NCBI GenBank assembly: GCA_025403435.1
Contig: CM046338.1
Location: forward strand, 22,962,392-23,026,391
Reading direction: 5' to 3'
Length of the DNA stretch: 64,000 bases
Source of the DNA: Artocarpus heterophyllus
Lineage: Eukaryota; Streptophyta; Magnoliopsida; Rosales; Moraceae
The number at the start of each line of letters is the position of its first letter. Position 1 is the first letter of the stretch. This document shows positions 16,061 to 26,900 of the stretch, piece after piece. Under the pieces are notes generated by a model. It ran no database searches. It saw nothing but the letters and a program-made list of their open reading frames with translations, and was not told the origin of the DNA. A program made the position numbers and the translations under genes.

Positions 16061-16372
16061 GTCAAAGGGAGTGTTTCTCTCTCTTTCTTTCCTATCTTTT
16101 CTCTTCTTTTTTTTTTTTTTTTTTTTTCCAGCTCTCTGTCGCCTTCAATTGAATGGTTGCGCATGCTGCTGACAGCTAACTTTTTTGGTTTTGAAACTGT
16201 TGGCCTTTTCACACGGGGGCAAAATCTTCTTAGGATTCACGGGATTGGATTTGCCCCTTTTGTTTCAACTTGTTCACACAGTTTTATTTTCTATATCTTC
16301 CCTTTGACTGTAGCTCCCCAGTATTATTTGCCTCTGCTTCGTGAGCTTGGTTTTCAGCTTTTCTTTCCGTTC

Positions 16373-18544
16373 ATGGGTTCTTGTTATAGCACTTCTCGCA
16401 TCAAAGCTGAGAGCCCAGATCGTAATGGTATGACATAAAATCCCCATCTTTTGTTTTGTTTTGATTCTTTTCTTTTGCTTTTGATATTATGTATAGGCAA
16501 GAGAAATGTGGGTTGTTCTTCTTTTATGCGTATTTGGATCATGTTTTGAGCTTCCCATGAAGTGGTTTGATCAGAAAATTGATATTGATCGAGTGTTTTA
16601 GATATAATTGATATGCAGATTACATGATTGATAATTTGATTCTTAGAGACATTATATAAACTGGCTTTAGAGATAACAAGCATTGGACTTATTGGTTTTT
16701 TGGATTATCATGTAAAGGGTTGAATTCAAACTATGGAAGCAAGGTGTCATCTGTGTCGGCGCCTTCGACACCTCGGACGGAGGGTGAGATCTTGCAGTCA
16801 TCCAACATGAAGTGTTTCAGCTTCAATGAGCTCAAAACCGCCACCAGGAACTTCCGTCCCGACAGTATGGTGGGCGAAGGCGGTTTTGGCTGTGTATTCA
16901 AGGGTTGGATTGATGAGAATTCTTTTAAAGCCGCCAGGCCTGGAACTGGCTTGGTCATTGCCGTGAAGCGTCTTAACCAAGAAGGTCTTCAGGGTCACAA
17001 GGAATGGTTGGTTAGTACCTGATTTCCATCCTTCTTTCGCTTCAATCTATTTGTTTGTGTTTGTTCAAATCAATCATTTTTGTTGAAATTAATATTTTGT
17101 TTGTTCATGAAATATAGACAGAAATCAACTATCTTGGACAGTTGGAGCATCCGAATCTTGTGAAATTGATTGGTTATTGCTTGGAGGATGATCACCGCCT
17201 TCTGGTGTATGAATTTATGTTGCGGGGCAGCTTGGATAATCATCTATTTAGGAGTAAGTGATGGAAATCTTTATTTTTGGTTCAGCCAGTTTCAACTTTC
17301 TTATCAAGGAATGACATCATCAAAGTAATCTAATCATTTGTGGGCCAAATTTTTTGCTGTAACAGGGGCTTCTCACTTTCAACCGCTTTCGTGGAGTATT
17401 CGGATGAAAGTTGCACTAGGTGCTGCAAAGGGTCTTGCGTTCCTTCATAGTGATCAAGCAAAAGTGATATATAGAGACTTTAAAACGTCAAACATTCTGC
17501 TTGATTTGGTATGATCAAACATCTCTCATTTTTAGATTGAATTAGTTTCTGATCAAGTTTTGTTAGACTTACAGATTTCTTTTATTATATATTGACAGAA
17601 CTACAATGCAAAACTGTCTGATTTTGGGTTGGCAAAGGATGGGCCAGAGGGTGATAGAAGCCATGTCTCAACACGGGTCATGGGAACATTTGGGTATGCA
17701 GCTCCAGAGTACATGGCCACAGGTATCTATAGTCTACGGCATTGTTTGTGAAAAGCATATTCTATATAGAGAAACGCAGCGCCCACAAAAGTGGATTCCA
17801 ACACTGGGAACCACCTTGTATCTCTATGCAGAGCCAGCACGTCTATATGTTATAAACTTGCATGTCTTGTAATATTATGCAGTACATGTAGATATTTGTT
17901 TCTAAATTCCTTAATTTCCGCTGAAACTTTACCACTCTTCCTCTCTTGCAAGCTTCTTAAGTCTGCAGTAGAAGCATTTGGGCCATTTATTCACTTTACT
18001 ATGTAATATTCTTTGCTGGAGATAATCACGCATTAATTTGATTTATTCCTCCTTGTCTAAAGGTCATTTAACTGCCAAAAGCGACGTGTACAGTTTCGGA
18101 GTTGTTATGCTTGAAATGTTATCCGGTAAACGGGCAGTGGACAAAAACAGACCCTCTGGAGAACACAATCTTGTGGAATGGGCTAAACCGTATCTAGCCA
18201 GCAAAAGAAGGGTTCTGCAGATCTTTGACTCTCGCATCAAAGGCCAGTACTCAGTAGGTGGGGCTATAAGTGCAGTTAACATCGCAATTCAGTGCTTAGC
18301 CACGGAACCAAAGTACAGACCAAGCATGAAAGAAGTGGTAAAAGCACTAGAGCAGCTTCAGGAGTCCGATGGTAGTGCGGGCAGCCTGACGAGCACTCGA
18401 AATCAAGTACATCACCTCCAAAGTCTTAATGGAAAATCATCCAACCGTAAAAAGCATCCAAGGGTGGCTAGTGCTAAGGCGGTTAGCATCGGGAAAGCAG
18501 CTTCATATCCTCCTCTGCCATCTCTTTCCCCCATCCGTACATAA
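16373..18544 (+). CDS. Receptor-like cytoplasmic kinase, RLCK-VII/PBL family (APK1-like)
   Basis: A 410-aa serine/threonine kinase encoded by six exons: 16373-16427, 16718-17010, 17118-17253, 17366-17508, 17599-17722 and 18063-18544. Its start MGSC fits N-myristoylation at Gly2 with palmitoylation at Cys4, as in plasma-membrane PBL kinases. Residues 19-64 contain the family's RTEGEIL and ELKTATRNF segments. Kinase elements seen: Gly-rich loop [11 protein letters not shown] (71-81), ATP-binding Lys102 in IAVKRL, catalytic loop [10 protein letters not shown] (Asp199), DFG at 217-219, and activation segment [14 protein letters not shown]. The C-terminal tail is Ser/Lys-rich. This places it near Arabidopsis PBL2/PBL3/PBL9-11 (APK1). 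Such kinases relay signals from surface receptors in immunity and growth; which role applies here is unknown. All catalytic residues are present, so it is probably active. Confidence 0.95.
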
Positions 18545-18944
18545 AATTGAGAACAACCTTTATTCAACAAAGTGCAACAACATTTGCTTATTTACTCATA
18601 AATGAATCTACAATACAGATGGAATTTGGAGGAACCGCGGATATCTTGTGTTTGAGCGTGTATCACTGCGGTTGATTTCTGTATTTATACCCCTCTCTGT
18701 TGGCTAATAATGAGCAATATCCTTTTCGGTGCATTTCTTTCTTTCTGACCCTTTTGTGCTTGAAATATGAGAAGATTTGCACAATTTTACTTCCTAAAAG
18801 TACAACAGCCTGCAAAAGATAGAATTTCGTTAGTTGACTTGGGTTGTGGATGATACTTGCATGGATGAAGCTGATACGGACCATCTGTTTCTACTTTTAT
18901 ATGTGCTGTACTGTTATTTATTGGCGCCTCAATTTCTTTTTAAT

Positions 18945-19395
18945 AGGGGTCAAGTGAACTTTTATATAATCCATAGTTATTTGAACACTGTTTTCCAGGA
19001 AGCTACTCTTCATCAGAGAGAGAGAGAGCGTAGAGTTGGACCAGTGTGTGTACACTTATGCATAGAATTGGACAATAGTTTGGTTGTGAATTAAAAAAAA
19101 AAAACAAAAAGAGAGAAAAGAAAAAGGAATGATTGATGTAAGTTGATCAATATAAAAGTTATGGAGGCACAAATAAACAACAGTATGCTTTATGCCACAT
19201 GGAATTGGCCAATTCTATATACAAGTATATATTGGTCTAAGTGAAGTTTTGTATTATCCATGATTATTTGAGCAGCATGGTTTCCAATGAGAAATGTTGT
19301 TCATCAGAGAGAGAGAGAGAGAGCACAGAATTAAACCCAACGGTAGTTTGGTTTTAAATTAAAAAAAATGATTAGTGTAAGTTGATCTCTCTTTT
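18945..19395. repeat. Diverged tandem duplication with (GA)n tracts downstream of the kinase
   Basis: Two related copies, about 18948-19150 and 19230-19390, share in order: TCAAGTGAA/TCTAAGTGAA, a TTATTTGA word, a CATCAGAGAGAGAGAGAG tract, an AGTTTGGTT word, an A-run, and GATTGATGTAAGTTGATC/GATTAGTGTAAGTTGATC. The offset is about 285 bp. The first copy may lie in the kinase 3' flank. It is non-coding. Confidence 0.6.
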
Positions 19396-19615
19396 GGGAG
19401 CATTGTTACTAGGAGTGCCCCAGACTAATCGGTCTTTCATTAATGACTTCTGACTTCAAGAAATGACAGTTGCATGCACAGAACTGAATTAATTACCTAA
19501 AGCTCAACCATTCTAGTTATACCAAGTATTGAGTTGGTACTAATGGCATGTTTAGTTGAGAAACTGCCAGCTACTTGTGTGTTTACTTTGGGAAATGAGT
19601 AATGCTAATTAATAA

Positions 19616-19756
19616 GGTGTTTGTTATGATGGTTAAAACTGTTTTTATTATAGCATTGAAGAACTTTACATTATAACAACTTTTTTATTGTTATCATAGC
19701 ATATGAGAACTTTACACTATTTATAACCAATATTATGGTTAGGACTGAGCTTGTCA
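19616..19756. repeat. MITE-like element, copy 4
   Basis: Begins GGTGTTTGTTATGATGG and carries TATAGCATTGAAGAACTTTA and ATAGCATATGAGAACTTTAC, the same internal pattern as the element at 10,565-10,726. The right end is degenerate. Confidence 0.45.
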
Positions 19757-20157
19757 AATCGGCATTAGTAATTAGTAGGAGGATCCAAATTATATATATT
19801 AGAAAAGGGAAAACTAAATTTTAAGTAACCCATGGTATTTTTCCCTTTCTATTGGAAAAAACCACAAAATCACTTTCTTATTCTTATTTAAATTAATTTT
19901 TGACTAATGATCTATGTGCAGATTAATATTTGGTAGTTAAAAAATCCAAAGTAACTTTAAAGAATAAAGAGTAATCAATGATCTCTTTTCTCTTTCATCT
20001 CTTTGCTTTCTGACACTTTTCTGTCTCCCATTACATTCCTTTCCATTACAAGTTAGTAAACATGCCCTTCACAACTCCATACCCAACTTCAATGTGAAGT
20101 CCCAGACTGAAATTCCCAATTCTCAAACAAAAAAGAAGAAATACTGACCACACCAAA

Positions 20158-20760
20158 CTCAAATCACGATGTCTAACCAACTAAATTATGTCACGTTTTT
20201 TGAAAAATTTTGAAATACTTTTTAACTGTTTTTTTCATACTTTAATGTTTGAATTTATTATAATGTGATAAATATATGGCTAGACACCATTTGAAACAAG
20301 ACAAATGATTTAAATTTGATGTAAAAATAATGTATGGGCCAAATTTCAAATACATCATAGAACTCAAATTATGGTGTCTAACCAGCCAAATCTCATGTCA
20401 CTTAAAAAATTTGAAATATATTTTAACTGTCTTTTTCATACTTTAATATTTAAGTTCATTAAATAATGTAACAAAACATATGGTTAGATACCATTTAAAC
20501 ACCAAAAATTAGATAGATCCGATATAAAAATAATGTATGGGCTATATTTCAAATACAACACAAAATTAAAATAATAGTGTCTAAACAATCAAATGTCATG
20601 TCATTTGAAAAAATTGAAACACATTTTAGCTGTCTTTTTCAAACTTTAATGTTTGAGTTTATTAAATAATATGACAAAATATATAATTAGACACTATTTA
20701 AGACATCAAAAATTAAACATTATTTAAAACTTCAAAAATTAGAAGTATTGCCATAAAACA
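20158..20760. repeat. Three tandem copies of a ~204-bp AT-rich unit
   Basis: The word GTCTAA recurs at 20171, 20376 and 20579, giving periods of 205 and 203 bp. Each unit contains in order: GTCTAAcc, ATGTCAC/ATGTCAT, TTGAAA, TTTTAACTGT, CATACTTTAATGTTTGA, and in the first two units ATAATGTATGGGC. The units have diverged, so the array is old. It is non-coding. Confidence 0.75.
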
Positions 20761-21200
20761 CCTATGGTGATTAGCATTATCCACTAATTGAAGGTGGATT
20801 CCAAAATATAACGCCCACAAGTAGAGTTACATTTTATTAGTGATGGTGCTTGCCACCAGGTACAATGTAAACTTTGTAAATTTGTCTTAAAACTTCCGAA
20901 CATTGATTAGCATTCTGCCTACTTGCAAGGATGATCCTTTCAAAAACTATACCTACCTTACCCTTAATCCCTTGTGAAAGTAAACGTGTCCTATCTTACC
21001 TTGACGTTTAATTTGTGGATCCTCTAGTGCCCTTCTGGTTATCACAAACAAAAAAGGATTTTTGAAGAAGTAAACTACTGCTTAATCAAGCGGTAAGCCA
21101 ATTCATATCCTTATCTGCGGCAACTTCTTTCTTCGATCTTTCTCCATATTCTCTTTCTATTGAGGCAACATCTTTAAACTCGAAATAACAAAGAAAGAGA
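20761..21200. other. Spacer upstream of the candidate micro-gene
   Basis: No gene recognised. A CT-rich stretch at about 21120-21165 could be a promoter/leader region for the short exon that begins at 21201. No other feature is apparent. Confidence 0.35.
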
Positions 21201-21514
21201 ATGCCAAGAAACAACACATACGCCTCACTTTTGAAAGGTTTGGGATCCTTGGGGACCCTCTTTGTATGTATGTATGTATTGTTCTCTATATAGAAATGGC
21301 TATAATGAAGTTTTGGCTATTCATATTATCTGGTGCTAAAGTTTTAATAACTATATTTGTCGCTCCAAAACTTCACTTGAATGCATGGCTTCAGATATTT
21401 GTGATGGCTAAGGTGATTGACTGTTTAACTTTGCAGCTAGAACAATTATGGCAGAACGGAGGGATTCAAGGGCAACCCGGCCTTGCCATGATAGAGAAGC
21501 CTACAGAGTGCTAA
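21201..21514 (+). CDS. Candidate two-exon small protein of 46 aa, unknown function
   Basis: An ATG at 21201 opens 21 codons (MPRNNTYASLLKGLGS start) to 21263, followed by GTATGT. A good acceptor (TTTGCAG) precedes 21437, and the frame continues in phase for 25 codons to TAA at 21512-21514 (ending MIEKPTEC). Both candidate exons are clearly GC-richer than the 173-bp putative intron and the flanks, and the upstream sequence is CT-rich like a plant leader. I do not recognise the protein. In another frame the second exon has an ATG at 21448 opening 38 codons, so the reading is uncertain; it might also be a non-coding RNA or a gene fragment. The chromovirus sits about 220 bp downstream and could have separated it from further exons. 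Confidence 0.3.
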
Positions 21515-21732
21515 AGCTCGAAGGCAAAGTGCCGCGGAGATCGGTTCCAAGACTCTTCTTATAGAAAGAACAATTTCTAACGATGCTTTATGCACAAGCT
21601 CAAATGATTGGCTCTACAAAGTATAAAGTCTTTGTGGCAACCTTGTAGCGAAATGTGTCTTGTTCGAAAACCAGTGGCCCATTTTGAGTGTCCATCATGC
21701 TAGTTTAGTTTGGCCAGTACTTGTCGGACAAG

Positions 21733-23870
21733 TGTCACACCCTGGAGTACGGGAGGTGACGTGGCAGAATATTTAGATTAATTAAAAGAGAATTTAATTA
21801 AAAATCGAGAGTTTGAGAATCAAATTAAATAAAAATTAAGAACATTTTCCACCACATTTTATAAAAGAATTTATAAATTTTAAGCAAATAATAATAATTG
21901 AATAAAAATCGCGAATATGGGTTCCACAACCCACAACTTGTGCACACACATGGAGCTGACAATATCATAAATACAATTACAGTCCAAGAACAAATAAAGT
22001 TAAGTCTTACATGCCTTGATTAATAATACAGAATATAAATAAATTCTCCTATTGCTCCTGAGTTCGGTCCGAAGAATCTTCTCCAAACCTAAAGGGGAAG
22101 ACCACCTAGATGGGGGAAATTTAAAACAATAAAACGTGAGCGAAAGGCTCAGTAGGACTATGTTTTATAAAAATAGTTTAACGCAAAGGAACACAGCATT
22201 ATTAGGAGTTATTCAGAGGAAACTTAAATAAATAAATAAATAAACAATTTGAGTAGAGCCGTCCTGACACAGAACAGTCTACTCGTCAAATCAAAACACC
22301 AATTTACTTTTACCTAGGCAAACCATGAAATCACCACCGTAGTGGCCCAGCTGGGTTTCGGGACCTGCCCCCAAGGTCGATCGCTACACGACCCGATCTC
22401 TGATATGGCATCATGCCTATGTGTTTATTATCATTATCATTCAAAACCCAATTACCGAGTGTTGTCAATTACATTCATTATGAAATTCATTTCAGTTCAC
22501 GGTATATTAAAATATAACCGATAAAACCATTTTCAAACAACCGTTGAAAACATTTTTGATAGAAATCATTTTCAAAGCCAAATCATTTCAAAACCAGGCT
22601 ACCAAAGAAATAGGATAGAAGTCCTACCTCAATACTCGTGTCGGTGCCCCACACCGTAATCCCGGTCCGCTATACGTTAGCTCCGCAGAACCACGAACGA
22701 TCCTAGATACCAACTAAGTCGATCAATATCTAGTTCGAGACATTCTATGTTATTAAATCATTTCATGATGTCCTAGTGTGCCATTTGTACCTTTAAAATC
22801 ATCCTATAAGGTTGGGATTTAAATCAGGGTTCAAAACAGTGAAAACGGGTGAAAATCACAAAATTTTCCATGCCTCGGTCGGCCTGCCGGACGCCCTGCT
22901 TCGGCCTGCCGAACTGCACAGTTCGGCCTGCCGGAAACAAGGTTCGGCCCGCCGAACATTTCCCCAGATTCGGCCTGCCGATCATCACTCCAGCCTATCG
23001 AACATGAACTTCGGCCTGCCGAACTGGGAAAACCCAGAAATCCCAGCCACGGGTTTCTCGATCCCCAAAATCCAAATCCGGATTCCAACCTGTTTTTCTC
23101 AAATCCCAGGCATGAAAAACAATCATAGTTGATAGAAAAACATTCTAGAACATGTTTGGAATCATTTAAACAACATTTAAACTCGAAATCCTCAAAAATC
23201 CGAAAATGAGAAAAAGAGGAGAAAAATGAAAAATCTTGAATCCAATCCGTTTTTCTTCAATCTAAGCTTAGATTCTAGTTGTTCTAAGTTCATTTAACAC
23301 AAATCCACGGTTTTCTAAGCTTAAACAAACTTAGATTTCAAAAACACACAAAATTGGAAATTTTGTAAAAAGTTTAGAAATTTCGAATCTAACCTCGAAT
23401 CGAAGCTTCAATCCGCGTTCTCGGTTGCCGAATCACGTCCCCGAGCTTCCTCCTCGCTAACCCGAAGCTTGGATTCGAATGTGGCTTCAAAATTTGAGAG
23501 AGAATTGAGAGAGAAAGAGAGCTGCCGAGAGAGAGAGAGGAGAGAGAGAAAACCGGAGAATGAATGAGAGGAGAGAGAGAGGAAGGAAATAAATAGAGAA
23601 AATCGGTGGGCGGTTTTACTGTGCGAAAACCATGTGCCGCCCACGGTTTTGCAAAACGGAGTATTTTTAACATTTTACAAATTGTTGTGTTTTAAAACTC
23701 AAAGCATTATTTTAAAACAATAAGAAATCCTTCGAATTCATTAATTTAACAAAACAACCAAAAATTCAAAAATCCAACCAAATAGTCTAATAAATGTTAA
23801 AACGTTAATTATGGCACACTAATTCATCATTTACATTACATTAACATTAAATAAATTTCGGGACGTTACA
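21733..23870 (-). repeat. 3' LTR of the chromovirus
   Basis: 2,138 bp; + strand reads TGTCACACCC to CGTTACA. It is near-identical to the other LTR, with an 8-bp AAAT-type length difference near 22232-22245. It includes the palindromic repeat array at 22878-23025. A TATA-like CTATTTATTT on the minus strand lies near 23588-23597. Short open frames inside the LTR occur identically in the other LTR and are not genes. Confidence 0.95.
22878..23025. repeat. Array of TTCGGCCTGCCGAA palindromes in the 3' LTR
   Basis: Seven copies of a 14-15 bp unit close to TTCGGC-CT-GCCGAA, a perfect 6-bp palindrome around CT, spaced irregularly. One copy is degraded to CAGCCTATCGAAC. The GC content is far above the rest of the LTR. 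The equivalent array in the other LTR is at 29755-29901. Confidence 0.85.
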
Positions 23871-23884
23871 ACTCTCCACCCCTA
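23871..23884 (-). promoter_or_regulatory. Polypurine tract of the chromovirus
   Basis: Immediately inside the 3' LTR, the minus strand reads AGGGGTGGAGAGT directly before TGTAACG, the start of the LTR. A purine-rich tract in this position primes plus-strand DNA synthesis in LTR elements. Confidence 0.85.
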
Positions 23885-23939
23885 AAAGAAATTTCGTCCT
23901 CGAAATTTACAACTCATCTCAAAAACAAAACAAATGCGG

Positions 23940-26900
23940 CTACAGCTCCCGCATACTCGACTCTAACTCCCAAGTGGCTTCATCAACCCCGTGATGCTGC
24001 CACACGACCTTTACCAACGGTATCTCACGACGACGCAAGCTAATCACTTTCCGGTCGATGATCTGAATCGGCACTTCTTCGTACGTCGTATCCTCCTGAA
24101 CTTGTACATCGCGAAACGATACTATCTTACCCTGCTCAGGTGGACACTTCCTAAGCATCGACACATGAAACACATCGTGCACATAAGAAAGTTCGGGCGG
24201 AAGATCAAGCCGATAAGCGACCACACCAACTCGCTGAGTGATCTCGAACGGCCCAATATACCTCGGCGCGAGCTTCCCACTCACTCCGAACCGCATAGTT
24301 CCCTTACGAGGTGACACCCTCAAGAGAACAAAATCTCCAACCGCGAACTCTAAGGGTCTACGTCTCCTATCCGCGTAGCTCTTCTGCTGACTCTGAGCTG
24401 CTCTCAACCGATCCCGAATCACCGCGACTTTCTCGTTGCTGCCACGAATCTCATCTGGCCCAAGAATAACTCTATCTTCCGGCTCGGCCCAACACACAGG
24501 TGACCGACACGGTCGCCCATACAACGCCTCAAATGGTGCCATGCCGATACTCGCCTGATAACTATTGTTGTACGCGAACTCCGCTAAATGCAAACATTGC
24601 TTCCAATTCCCACCGAAGTCCAACGCACAAGCACGCAACATATCCTCGAGAACCTGAATAACCCACTCAGACTGCCCATCAGTCTGAGGATGAAACGCCG
24701 TACTGAAGTTCAAATCCATACCCAAAGCCTCCTGAAAACTCCTCCAGTACTTAGCATTAAACCTGGTGTCTCGATCAGAGGTGATGGACAAAGGAACTCC
24801 ATGCAACCTCACAATATTCTGCATATACAACTCCCCGAGAATCTTCCTAGAACACGTCGACCTAAACGGAATGAAATGCGCCGATTTCGTCAACCTGTCG
24901 ACTACAACCCAAACTGCATCGTGCCGCTGCTCCGTCCTCGGCAAACCTGTGAGGAAATCCATCGTCACATGCTCCCATTTCCACCCTGGAATAGGAAGCG
25001 GCTGAAGCTGACCTGCAGGCTTCTGATGCTCAGCTTTCACCTGGAGACACGTCGAACACTTGGCCACGTACTCTCGAACATCTTTCTTCATGCCTCTCCA
25101 CCAATATTGTCTCTTCAAATCACGATACATCTTGGTGCTTCCCGGATGAATAGCGAACTGAGACCTATGAGCTTCATCTAGAACGGCTTTCGTCACCTCG
25201 GCGATAACTGGAACTGCAAGACGCTCCCGGAAGTACAACGATCCATCAGCATGCACGCTCCATTCTTCAAACTGCTCCCCGTTCTGAATCTGCGACCAAA
25301 TCCACTGCAAATGTCGATCCTGCCACTGACCTTGCTTCACCATCCGAACAAGAGCTGGAGTCGCTTCCACATGATATAACAAAACTCGATCACCATCTTC
25401 ATGATACAGTAGCCGATACTCACTCACTGTCGCATCCCTGCTCCAGTCCTCAAAAATCAAACAAGCGAGAATCCCTGAAGACTTCCTGCTAAGCGCGTCC
25501 GCGACCACATTAGCTTTTCCGGGATGATACGGCAACGCGAAATCATAATCCTCCATGTACTCTACCCATCTGCGCTGCCTCAAGTTGAGATCCCTCTGAG
25601 TGAACAAATACCTCAAACTCTTGTGATCGGAGAAGACCTGAAACGATGCCCCATACAAATAACATCTCCAAATCTTCAGCGCGTAGATCACCGCTGCAAG
25701 CTCTAAATCGTGAGTAGGATAATTCCGCTCGTGAGGTCGTAGTTGTCTCGATCCGTACGCAACTACACACCCATGCTGCATCAACATGCATCCAAGTCCA
25801 CGCCCTGAAGCATCCGTATAAACCTCATACGGCTCGTCACTACTAGGAATAATCAACACTGGAGCTGAAGTCAACCGGTTCTTCAATTCCTGAAAAGCAA
25901 GCTCGCAATCTTCATCCCACTCAAACCTGACATTTTTCTTGATGAATCTCGTCAACGGAGCTGCAATCTTCGAAAAGTCCTTTACAAATTTCCTGTAATA
26001 TCCAGCCAGACCTAAGAAGCTGCGAATCTCTGCTACATTCCTTGGTCGTTCCCACTCCAATATAGCTTCAATCTTGGACGAATCCACTGAAATACCATGC
26101 TTCGAGATGACATGACCCAGAAACTTGACCTCAGTCAACTAGAACTCACATTTTTCCCTCTTAGCATACAACTGGTGCTCCCGCAGAGTCTGAAGCACGA
26201 TCCGAAGATGCTGCTCATGCTCCTCCCAAGTCTTAGAATACACAAGAATATCATCGATGAACACGATCACAAACTGATCTAGATACGGCCTAAATATCCT
26301 GTTCATCAGATCCATAAAAGCTGCCGGAGCATTCGTCAACCCGAAAGACATAACCAGAAACTCGAAATGCCCATACCGAGTCCTAAAAGCTGTCTTGGGA
26401 ATATCCTCTTCCTTGATCCTGAGCTGATGATAACCTGAACGCAAATCAATCTTTGAGAAGTATCGCGAACCTCCCAACTGATCAAACAACTCATCAATCC
26501 TAGGCAAGGGATACTTGTTCTTCACCGTAACACGATTCAGCTGTCGATAATCCACACATAACCTGAGAGTCCCATCGTGCTTCTTAGCAAACAAAACAGG
26601 TGCTCCCCACGGAGATGTGCTATTCCGAATGTATCCTTTATCAGCAAGCTCCTGAAGTTGCTTCCTCAATTCCTTCATTTCTGCTGGCGCCATCCGATAA
26701 GGTGCCATAGAAATTGGTGATGTCCCTGGAAACAACTCGATACCAAACTCAATCTCCCGATGCGGTGGTAACCCTGATAACTCGTCGGGGAAAACATCCT
26801 CGAACTCATCAACCACCGGAATCGCTACACTACTACTCGAAACATAGGGCTCGCAATCCAGGTTGGCAAGAAAAGCACAACAACCTAGATTCCTTCGCCC

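Noticed and set aside
23389..23673. 94-codon - strand frame repeated at 30266-30550
   Set aside because: Lies inside both LTRs and is repeated because the LTRs are; Ser/Leu-rich sequence from GA repeats, not a gene.
24588..25181. 197-codon open frame on the + strand inside pol
   Set aside because: Antisense shadow of the integrase region.
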